Shown: in pieces, positions 1 through 5,070 of the stretch | Numbering within the stretch: position 1 is the stretch's first letter | Layout of the letters: each line of letters begins with the position of its first letter | Assembly: GCA_946534455.1 (NCBI GenBank) | Contig: CAMNCR010000106.1 | Span: 1 to 5,070 of the forward strand | Length of the DNA: 5,070 nucleotides | Direction of reading: 5' to 3' | Origin: an uncultured Clostridia bacterium | GTDB lineage: Bacteria > Bacillota > Clostridia > Christensenellales > Aristaeellaceae | Notes under the pieces: model-generated | What the model was told of the DNA's origin: nothing | What the model saw: the letters and a program-made list of their open reading frames with translations, nothing else | Database searches by the model: none | Translations under genes and position numbers: made by a program

Positions 1-1460
1 CGGAACAGGCGCTGCAGCTTCCGCTCCTCGGGGGCGTTGCCCTTCTGCACCTCCGCGCCGCAGGTTTCCACGCTGTGGGCGTTGTGCGCCTTGGAGGAGC
101 CGGTGGCGCCGCCGATGCCGTCCCGGCCGGTGGAGCCGCCCAGAAGGATCACCACGTCCTCCGGCGCGGGCCGCTCCCGGCGGACGTTGGCCGCGGGGGC
201 CGCGGCGATGACCGCGCCGATTTCCAGGCGCTTGGCCGCGTAGCCCGGATGATAGAGCTCATCCACGATGCCGGTGGCCAGGCCGATCTGATTGCCGTAG
301 GAGGAATAGCCCGCCGCGGCGGTGGTCACCAGCTTGCGCTGGGGCAGCTTGCCCGGAATGGTCTCGGACACGGGGCGGGTCGGATCCGCGGCGCCGGTCA
401 GGCGCATGGCGCCGTAGACATAGGCCCGGCCGCTCAGCGGATCGCGGATCGCGCCGCCGATGCAGGTGGCCGCGCCGCCGAAGGGCTCAATCTCCGTGGG
501 ATGGTTGTGCGTTTCGTTTTTGAACAGCAGCAGCCAGGGCTCCTTCTCCCCGTCCCGCTCGATCTCGATCTTCACCGTGCAGGCGTTGATCTCCTCGGAC
601 TCGTCCAGCTTCTCCAGCAGGCCCCGGCGGCGCAGCGCCCGGGTGGCGATGGTCGCCACGTCCATCAGGCACACGGGCTTTCCTTCCCGGCCCAGCTCCC
701 GGCGCAGCGCCAGATACCGGTCATAGGCGGCCTGGAGCCCCTCGTCCTCGAAGGACACCCGGTCGATCTCCGTCAGGAAGGTGGTGTGGCGGCAGTGATC
801 GCTCCAGTAGGTATCCAGCATCCGGATTTCGGTGATGGTGGGGTCCCGGCCCTCCTCCCGGAAATACGCCTGACAGAAGGCGATGTCCGCCTCGTCCATG
901 GCCAGGCCGTAGCTGCGGATGAAGGCCGCCAGCCCCTCCGCGTCCAGCTCCCGGAAGCCCTCGAGCGTAGCCACCTCCGTGGGCACGGCGTAGTCCATCG
1001 CCAGGGTCGCCGGCTTCTCCAGGGCGGCCTCCCGGGCCTCCACGGGGTTGATCACATGCTTCTTCACCGCCGCGATATCCGCGTCGGACAGCGCGCCGTA
1101 GAGCAGATAGAGCTTCGCGCTGCGGATCAGGGGGCGCTCCCCCTGGGAGATGATCTGCACGCACTGGGCCGCCGAGTCCGCCCGCTGGTCAAACTGCCCC
1201 GGCAGATATTCCACGGCAAACACGGCCGCGGCGCCCTCGGCGTCCGCCTCCTCCATCGTCCGGTCCAGCTGCGGCTCGGAGAACACCGTGCCCACCGCCG
1301 AGCGGAAGATTTCCTCCGGGCAGTTTTCCACGTCATACCGGTTCAGCAGGCGCACCCGCTCCAGCCCCCGGATGTTCAGCAGCTCCCGGGCCTCGCTCAG
1401 CAGCGCCTGGGCCTCATGATCCAGCCCCGGTCTCTTTTCCACAAATATTCTGTATACCAT
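1..1460 (-). CDS. purL: Phosphoribosylformylglycinamidine (FGAM) synthase, long clostridial form; 3' part outside window
   Basis: Catalyses step 4 of purine synthesis: FGAR + glutamine + ATP to FGAM, in the cytoplasm. I read 486 complete residues on the minus strand, beginning MVYRIFVEKRPG. Residues 1 to about 150 look like the PurS-like N-terminal domain, followed by a linker carrying DTYWSDHCRHTTF (about 216-228). Next comes the first AIRS-type ATP-binding domain with KNETHNHP (314-321), FGGAATCIGGAIRDP (327-341) and the glycine-rich GGSTGRDGIGG (441-451). These motifs are diagnostic for the FGAM synthetase subunit. Long PurL proteins of Clostridia are roughly 1,200-1,250 residues, so the second AIRS-like half and the C-terminal glutamine amidotransferase domain should lie beyond the left edge. 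The frame is open throughout. The start at 1460 is preferred because GGAGG sits 5 bases upstream; in-frame ATGs at 1472 and 1496 are less likely. It is the last gene seen in the operon, 35 bases after purD. Identification is very secure; the clostridial subtype is inferred from the N-terminus and the fused domain. Confidence 0.97.
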   Translation of the reverse strand, partial: MVYRIFVEKRPGLDHEAQALLSEARELLNIRGLERVRLLNRYDVENCPEEIFRSAVGTVFSEPQLDRTMEEADAEGAAAVFAVEYLPGQFDQRADSAAQCVQIISQGERPLIRSAKLYLLYGALSDADIAAVKKHVINPVEAREAALEKPATLAMDYAVPTEVATLEGFRELDAEGLAAFIRSYGLAMDEADIAFCQAYFREEGRDPTITEIRMLDTYWSDHCRHTTFLTEIDRVSFEDEGLQAAYDRYLALRRELGREGKPVCLMDVATIATRALRRRGLLEKLDESEEINACTVKIEIERDGEKEPWLLLFKNETHNHPTEIEPFGGAATCIGGAIRDPLSGRAYVYGAMRLTGAADPTRPVSETIPGKLPQRKLVTTAAAGYSSYGNQIGLATGIVDELYHPGYAAKRLEIGAVIAAAPAANVRRERPAPEDVVILLGGSTGRDGIGGATGSSKAHNAHSVETCGAEVQKGNAPEERKLQRLF

Positions 1461-1465
1461 GCTTT

Positions 1466-1470
1466 CCTCC
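1466..1470 (-). promoter_or_regulatory. Ribosome binding site of purL (GGAGG)
   Basis: The minus strand reads GGAGG followed by five bases (AAAGC) and then the ATG at 1460. This is close to ideal Shine-Dalgarno spacing. It decides between three in-frame ATGs (1460, 1472, 1496): the ATG at 1496, which overlaps the purD stop as TAATG, has only GC-rich sequence without a clear Shine-Dalgarno before it, and the ATG at 1472 overlaps poorly with any purine-rich element. Confidence 0.75.
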
Positions 1471-1495
1471 ATCCTTCCGCGGGATCCCGTCTCCA

Positions 1496-2764
1496 TTACC
1501 GCCCGGCCCGGAGCGCCCTCTGGCCGATGTCCGTCCGGCAGTACCGGCTGGCAAAGGTGACGCCCTCCGCCAGGCGGTAGGCCTCCGCCACCGCTCCGGA
1601 CAGGGTGTCCGCCACCGCGGTCACGCCCAGCACCCGGCCGCCGGAGGTCACCAGCGCGCCGTCCTCCCGGAGCGCGGCGCCGGCCACATAGGTGTGCGGC
1701 CCCGCCTCCTCCGAAATGGTGATCGGGAAGCCCTTTTCATAGTGCAGCGGGTAGCCCCTGGAGGCCAGCACCACGCAGCAGGCGTGGGCATCCCTGAACC
1801 GCACCTCGCAGTCGGCCAGCGTTCCCTCCGTCACCGCGCGCATGACCGTCAGCAGGTCGCTCTCCAGCAGGGGCAGCACCACCTGCGTCTCCGGATCGCC
1901 GAAGCGGCAGTTGTATTCAATCACCTTCGGCCCGTCCTTCGTCAGCATGAGTCCAAAGTACAGGCAGCCCCGGAATTCCCGGCCCTCCGCCTTCATGGCC
2001 CGGACGGTCGGCAGGAAGATCCGCTCCATGCATTCCGCCGCCACCGCCTCCGTATAGTAGGGGTTCGGGGCCACGGTGCCCATGCCGCCGGTGTTGGGGC
2101 CGGTATCCCCGTCCCCCGCCCGCTTGTGATCCATGCTGGACACCATCGGCACGACGGTCGTGCCGTCCGTGAAGGAGAGCACGGAAACCTCCGGGCCCTC
2201 CAGATATTCCTCGATGACGATGCGCTCGCCGCTGGCGCCGAACTTCCGGTCCTCCATGGCCTCGCGCACGGCCTGCACCGCCTCCTCCCGGGTCATGGCG
2301 ACGGTGACGCCCTTGCCCAGGGCCAGCCCGTCCGCCTTGATCACGGTGGGAATCGGGGCGGTTTCCAGATACCGCAGGGCCGCATGCTCGTCCTCAAAAA
2401 CCTCGTAGGCCGCCGTGGGAATGCCGTAGCGCTTCATGAGATTCTTGGCAAAAACCTTGCTGCTCTCGATGATGGCCGCGTTCTTCCGCGGGCCGAAGCA
2501 GGGCACGCCGGCCGCCTCCAGGGCGTCCACGCAGCCCAGGGCCAGCGGATCGTCCGGCGCGACCACCGCGTAATCGACGGCGTTCCCGCGGGCAAACTCC
2601 ACGATCGCGGGAATGTCCGTCGCGCCGATGGGCACGCACGTCGCGTCGGCGGCGATGCCTCCGTTGCCGGGAAGGGCATAGATCTGCGTGACCTCCGGGT
2701 TTTCCTTCAGTTTTCGGATAATGGCGTGTTCACGGCCGCCGCTGCCGATGACGATCAGTTTCAC
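1496..2764 (-). CDS. purD: Phosphoribosylamine-glycine ligase (GAR synthetase)
   Basis: Catalyses step 2 of purine synthesis, the ATP-dependent ligation of 5-phosphoribosylamine and glycine to GAR. The protein has 422 residues, the usual length of bacterial monofunctional PurD, and has the ATP-grasp layout. The N-terminal domain opens with MKLIVIGSGGREHA (glycine-rich GSGGREHA at 7-14). The ATP-grasp region has VIKADGLALGKGV (141-153) and EEYLEGPEVSVLSF (185-198). The signature HKRAGDGDTGPNTGGMG is at 213-229. The metal and phosphate-binding stretch NCRFGDPETQ is at 285-294, and the C-terminal domain ends with RTDIGQRAL. No key motif is missing. There is no fused AIRS or GAR formyltransferase domain as in the eukaryotic trifunctional protein. 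The start is a GTG, the only start that gives the canonical N-terminus. It follows the AICAR formyltransferase stop by 28 bases and ends in TAA, 35 bases before the purL start, consistent with a single transcript. Confidence 0.98.
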   Translation of the reverse strand: MKLIVIGSGGREHAIIRKLKENPEVTQIYALPGNGGIAADATCVPIGATDIPAIVEFARGNAVDYAVVAPDDPLALGCVDALEAAGVPCFGPRKNAAIIESSKVFAKNLMKRYGIPTAAYEVFEDEHAALRYLETAPIPTVIKADGLALGKGVTVAMTREEAVQAVREAMEDRKFGASGERIVIEEYLEGPEVSVLSFTDGTTVVPMVSSMDHKRAGDGDTGPNTGGMGTVAPNPYYTEAVAAECMERIFLPTVRAMKAEGREFRGCLYFGLMLTKDGPKVIEYNCRFGDPETQVVLPLLESDLLTVMRAVTEGTLADCEVRFRDAHACCVVLASRGYPLHYEKGFPITISEEAGPHTYVAGAALREDGALVTSGGRVLGVTAVADTLSGAVAEAYRLAEGVTFASRYCRTDIGQRALRAGR

Positions 2765-2774
2765 GGGCCCCTCG

Positions 2775-2781
2775 ACCTCCT
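2775..2781 (-). promoter_or_regulatory. Ribosome binding site of purD (AGGAGGT), long spacing
   Basis: The minus strand carries AGGAGGT, a near-perfect Shine-Dalgarno, ten bases upstream of the GTG at 2764. The spacing is slightly longer than the usual 5-9 bases and the start is not ATG. A second purine run, GAGGGG, lies only three bases before the GTG and is probably too close to serve. The site supports the GTG start, since no other in-frame start nearby preserves the conserved PurD N-terminus. Confidence 0.65.
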
Positions 2782-2792
2782 GTTTTTTCAGA

Positions 2793-3977
2793 TCAGTGAT
2801 GGAACAGCCGCATGTGAGTGAAGCACATGGTCAGGCCGTATTTGTCGCAGCATTCGATGACCGCGTCGTCCCGGATGGATCCGCCGGGCTCGGCGATGTA
2901 CTTCACGCCGCTGCGATAGGCCCGCTCGATATTGTCGCTGAAGGGGAAGAAGGCGTCGGAGCCCAGCGCCACATTCTGCCGGGTGCTCAGGAAGGCCTTC
3001 TTTTCCGCGTCGGTCAGGGGTTCCGGCCGGGCGGTAAAGTAGTTCTGCCAGATGCCCTCCGCGCAGACATCCTCCTCGTTCTGGTTGATGTAGCCGTCGA
3101 TCACGTTATCCCGCTCCGGCCGGCCCAGATCCGCCCGGAAGGGCAGGCTCAGCACCTTTTCATGCTGCCGCAGGAACCAGGTGTCCGCCTTGGAGCCGGC
3201 GAGCCGGGTGCAGTGAATCCGGCTCTGCTGGCCGGCGCCGACGCCGATGGCCTGGCCGTCCACCGCGTAGCACACGGAATTGGACTGGGTATACTTCAGC
3301 GTGATCAGCGCGATGATCAGATCCCGCACCGCGGAATCCGGCAGCTCCCGGTTCTTCGTCACGATTTCGCTCAGCAGCTCCCGGTTGATTTCAAAGTTGT
3401 TCCGGCCCTGCTCGAAGGTGATGCCGAACACCTGCTTGGTTTCCTGGGGCTGGGGAACGTAGTCCGGGTCGATCTGCACGATATTATAGTTGCCCTTGCG
3501 CTTGGTCTTCAGGATTTCCAGCGCTTCCGGCTCATACCCGGGCGCGATGACGCCGTCGGAAACCTCCCGCTTGAGCATCTTCGCCGTGGTCACGTCGCAC
3601 ACGTCGCTCATGGCCACCCAGTCGCCGAAGGAGCACATCCGGTCCGTTCCCCGGGCCCGGGCATAGGCGCAGGCCAGCGGCGAATCGTCCAGGCCCTCGA
3701 TGTCGTCCACAAAGCAGGCCTTTTTCAGGTCCTCGCTCAGCGGAATGCCCACCGCCGCGGAGGTGGGGCTCACATGCTTGAAGGAGGTGACCGCCGGCAG
3801 GCCCAGGGCCGCCTTCAGCTCCTTCACCAGCTGCCAGGAATTGAAGGCATCCAGGAAGTTGATGTAGCCCGGCCGGCCGGACAGGATCTGAATCGGCAGG
3901 TCGCTGCCGTCGTTCATGTAGATTTTCGCGGGCTTCTGGTTCGGGTTGCAGCCGTATTTCAGTTCAAATTCCTTCAT
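2793..3977 (-). CDS. purH: Stand-alone AICAR formyltransferase (no IMP cyclohydrolase domain)
   Basis: Catalyses step 9: transfer of a formyl group from 10-formyltetrahydrofolate to AICAR, giving FAICAR. The 394 residues correspond only to the C-terminal transformylase half of bifunctional PurH/ATIC (normally about 510-590 residues); the N-terminal MGS-like cyclohydrolase domain is absent. The start is natural, with AGGAGG eight bases upstream and an N-terminus (ELKYGCNPNQ, 5-14) matching the family's LRYGxNPHQ. The catalytic Lys-His pair is at 67-68 in SFKHVSPTSAAVG. Other family motifs are YARARGTDRM (105-114), SDGVIAPGYEPEA (140-152), KYTQSNSVCYA (228-238), IGVGAGQQSRIHCTRLAG (244-261), SDAFFPFSDN (340-349), AEPGGSIRDD (362-371) and the terminal RLFHH. 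From memory, these match the human ATIC C-terminal domain more closely than B. subtilis-type PurH. The cyclohydrolase step is presumably supplied by the gene immediately upstream, 15 bases away. The symbol purH is used by homology to the transformylase half only. Confidence 0.96.
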   Translation of the reverse strand: MKEFELKYGCNPNQKPAKIYMNDGSDLPIQILSGRPGYINFLDAFNSWQLVKELKAALGLPAVTSFKHVSPTSAAVGIPLSEDLKKACFVDDIEGLDDSPLACAYARARGTDRMCSFGDWVAMSDVCDVTTAKMLKREVSDGVIAPGYEPEALEILKTKRKGNYNIVQIDPDYVPQPQETKQVFGITFEQGRNNFEINRELLSEIVTKNRELPDSAVRDLIIALITLKYTQSNSVCYAVDGQAIGVGAGQQSRIHCTRLAGSKADTWFLRQHEKVLSLPFRADLGRPERDNVIDGYINQNEEDVCAEGIWQNYFTARPEPLTDAEKKAFLSTRQNVALGSDAFFPFSDNIERAYRSGVKYIAEPGGSIRDDAVIECCDKYGLTMCFTHMRLFHH

Positions 3978-3985
3978 GGCGCGCT

Positions 3986-3991
3986 CCTCCT
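3986..3991 (-). promoter_or_regulatory. Ribosome binding site of the AICAR formyltransferase gene (AGGAGG)
   Basis: The minus strand has AGGAGG with an eight-base spacer (AGCGCGCC) before the ATG at 3977. It fills most of the 15-base gap after the upstream cyclohydrolase stop codon. It confirms that this gene starts de novo at residue 1 of the transformylase domain, and is not the broken-off 3' end of a bifunctional purH. Confidence 0.75.
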
Positions 3992-3992
3992 C

Positions 3993-4712
3993 TTACTGAT
4001 GCTTGTTCACGAGGCGGCTTTCCGTCTCGCCGGTGGTCAGATCGATCATGCGGACATAGAGGCTGATTTTGTTATCCTCGTTCAGGGAGCTCCAGAGGCT
4101 TTCGGTCAGGGCGTCGATGTCCTGGGGAATCGCCATGCGCTCCGGCTCGCCCTGGAAGGTGGGCAGGGGATCGCCGTCCTCCGCGTAGGTGTGCAGGAAA
4201 TGGCCCACGCCCGCCACCGGCGCATAGGCATAGGTGAAGCGGTTGCAGCGGGTTCCCTCCGGATTGGCGCTCTTGAGAATGCTCATCTGATAGCGGAAGC
4301 CGCCCCCCGCGAAGGTCAGCAGGCCGCTGATGCGGGGCGTCCAGTTGGGTCCGTCCGGCTCAAAGCACCGGCTCTCCAGGCTCTCGGAGAAGGAAAGGCC
4401 CCGGCCCAGACCCTCGTAGATCGTATCCGTCTGGTCGCCGTTGGTCACGATGAGATGATTGTCCAGGGAGCGCACCGCGTTGTAGATGATCAGGGAAGGA
4501 TCCTTCACCTTCGCGGGATCAAAGGGCTCGGTCAGCACCGTGCCGTCCTTCTCCACGAAGATGCGGTTGCGGCTGTTTTCGCTCCGGCCCATGATGAAAT
4601 AGGCGGTCACGGCCTTCAGTCCGTCCGGCGTCATGCCGATCACGATGCCGCGTCCGGGATAGGGATTGGGGGTCAGCAGCTCTTCCGGGGTTTTGATTTC
4701 ATAGATGTTCAT
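3993..4712 (-). CDS. purO: IMP cyclohydrolase, PurO-like family
   Basis: Likely closes FAICAR to IMP, the last step (step 10) of the pathway, in the cytoplasm. The 239-residue protein resembles the family named for archaeal PurO, which has an NTN-hydrolase-like fold and no sequence relation to the cyclohydrolase domain of PurH. Recognisable features are NPYPGRGIVIGMTPDG near the N-terminus (16-31), the polar MGRSENSRNR block (41-50), IIYNAV (75-80), VTNGDQTDTIYEGL (89-102), EPDGPNWTPRISG (118-130) and GEPERM (188-193). There is no signal peptide or membrane segment. It is somewhat longer than the archaeal enzymes I recall (about 200 residues), as is usual for the bacterial members. Its position directly before an AICAR formyltransferase lacking a cyclohydrolase domain is strong contextual support. 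The start is an ATG preceded by a purine-rich GGAAAGGA (4723-4730) at ten-base spacing, weaker than the other sites here. Family assignment is from motif memory; catalytic residues were not assigned. Confidence 0.92.
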   Translation of the reverse strand: MNIYEIKTPEELLTPNPYPGRGIVIGMTPDGLKAVTAYFIMGRSENSRNRIFVEKDGTVLTEPFDPAKVKDPSLIIYNAVRSLDNHLIVTNGDQTDTIYEGLGRGLSFSESLESRCFEPDGPNWTPRISGLLTFAGGGFRYQMSILKSANPEGTRCNRFTYAYAPVAGVGHFLHTYAEDGDPLPTFQGEPERMAIPQDIDALTESLWSSLNEDNKISLYVRMIDLTTGETESRLVNKHQ

Positions 4713-4754
4713 GATTCCGAATTCCTTTCCTTTTCTCCGCTTGGGAACGCGTTC

Positions 4755-5070
4755 TTATGGGCGGCAGGAGGCCTTTTCCTCCGCCGCCAGGGCTTCGCAG
4801 ACCTTTTCCAGGCTCCGGGGCAGCAGGATCCACTCCGCCTGCTCCATGACCCGCCGCTGCAGGATTTCGGGCGTATCGCCCGGCAGCACCTCCACGGCCT
4901 TCTGGGCGATGATCTCGCCCCCGTCCGGGATTTCGTTGACAAAATGCACCGTGGCGCCCGTGACCTTCACGCCCCGCGCCAGGGCGGCCTCGTGCACCTT
5001 CAGGCCGTAGAATCCCGCGCCGCAGAAGCTGGGAATCAGGCTGGGATGCACGTTCAGAATGCGGCGGGGG
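4755..5070 (-). CDS. purN: Phosphoribosylglycinamide (GAR) formyltransferase; 5' part outside window
   Basis: Catalyses step 3: transfer of a formyl group from 10-formyltetrahydrofolate to GAR, giving FGAR. About 104 C-terminal residues are visible, beginning RRILNVHPSLIPSF. This contains the Asn and His of the NxHPS active-site motif (equivalent to E. coli Asn106 and His108; here codons at 5054-5052 and 5048-5046). The catalytic Asp, in FVNEIPDGGEII (codon 4925-4923, equivalent to Asp144), is also present, as is the GATVHFV strand before it. From the motif to the stop the length is normal for the roughly 200-residue family, so the C-terminus is intact; the N-terminal nucleotide-binding half lies beyond the right edge. 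The GTG within NVHPS is an internal valine and not a start. The gene ends in TAA, 42 bases before the cyclohydrolase start. Other formyltransferase-fold enzymes (such as Fmt) are less likely given the close PurN match and the operon context. Confidence 0.96.
   Translation of the reverse strand, partial: PRRILNVHPSLIPSFCGAGFYGLKVHEAALARGVKVTGATVHFVNEIPDGGEIIAQKAVEVLPGDTPEILQRRVMEQAEWILLPRSLEKVCEALAAEEKASCRP

Noticed and set aside
721..1164. Minus-strand 147-codon frame inside purL
   Set aside because: It overlaps the purL coding frame on the same strand in another phase, with Gly/Arg-rich low-complexity translation. The purL frame is continuous here with conserved motifs on either side, so this is not a frameshifted gene piece.
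1480..1489. CGGGATCCCG palindrome as a possible intrinsic terminator between purD and purL
   Set aside because: The stem is at most five pairs with no loop and no following T-run, and the purL Shine-Dalgarno follows within a few bases.
75..1580. A 501-codon plus-strand open frame opposite purL, running into purD
   Set aside because: It is exactly antisense to an unmistakable purL. The translation is rich in Gly, Arg, Ala, His and Gln without family motifs, as expected when a GC-rich gene is read backwards. It crosses the purL-purD junction without respecting gene limits.
1694..2821. A 375-codon plus-strand open frame opposite purD
   Set aside because: It is antisense to a complete purD with all motifs. 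The composition (many His, Arg, Gly) is typical of a GC-driven shadow frame, and it reaches into the AICAR formyltransferase gene.
4705..5010. Plus-strand 101-codon frame opposite purN
   Set aside because: It is antisense to purN residues around the catalytic Asp. The Ser/Arg-rich translation has no recognisable domain, and there is no clear ribosome-binding site.
5049..5051. GTG at 5051 as the start of a small 98-residue protein
   Set aside because: The frame stays open to the window edge and the residues before it (RRILN) complete the PurN NVHPS active-site motif, so this codon is an internal valine.
1..5070. Possible tRNA, riboswitch, CRISPR array, insertion sequence or other accessory element
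   Set aside because: Coding sequence fills all but about 120 bases. The gaps are 15-42 bases and contain only ribosome-binding sites. I saw no arrayed repeats, terminal inverted repeats or transposase motifs.

Overview
This window is an uninterrupted piece of a de novo purine (IMP) biosynthesis operon. All five genes lie on the minus strand, so transcription runs from the right edge to the left edge. In that order they are: the 3' part of purN (GAR formyltransferase), a complete PurO-type IMP cyclohydrolase, a complete stand-alone AICAR formyltransferase (the C-terminal half of a conventional PurH), a complete purD (GAR synthetase), and the 5' part of purL (FGAM synthase, long single-chain form). 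Together they cover steps 2 (PurD), 3 (PurN), 4 (PurL), 9 (AICAR formyltransferase) and 10 (IMP cyclohydrolase) of the pathway.

The sequence is GC-rich, with strong G/C preference at third codon positions. Ribosome-binding sites are of the AGGAGG type. PurL has a fused PurS-like N-terminus of the kind known from Clostridia, and IMP formation is split between a free AICAR formyltransferase and a PurO-like cyclohydrolase. This suggests a high-GC member of the Clostridia, such as a gut anaerobe of the Oscillospirales or Christensenellales type. The phylum-level guess is moderately supported; nothing finer can be justified from the sequence.

Layout: 1-1460 purL (runs off the left edge); 1461-1495 spacer; 1496-2764 purD (GTG start); 2765-2792 spacer; 2793-3977 AICAR formyltransferase; 3978-3992 spacer; 3993-4712 IMP cyclohydrolase; 4713-4754 spacer; 4755-5070 purN (runs off the right edge). 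All gaps are 15-42 bases, and none contains a convincing terminator or promoter, so the genes are almost certainly co-transcribed. The operon promoter and any purine-responsive control element must lie beyond the right edge.

This is core metabolism and I do not see an undescribed system, a mobile element, an RNA gene or a CRISPR array. The points worth a second look are the replacement of bifunctional PurH by two separate proteins, the strong resemblance of the AICAR formyltransferase to the C-terminal half of eukaryotic ATIC, and the start-site choices for purD and purL. The long plus-strand open frames opposite purL and purD are GC-driven shadows.
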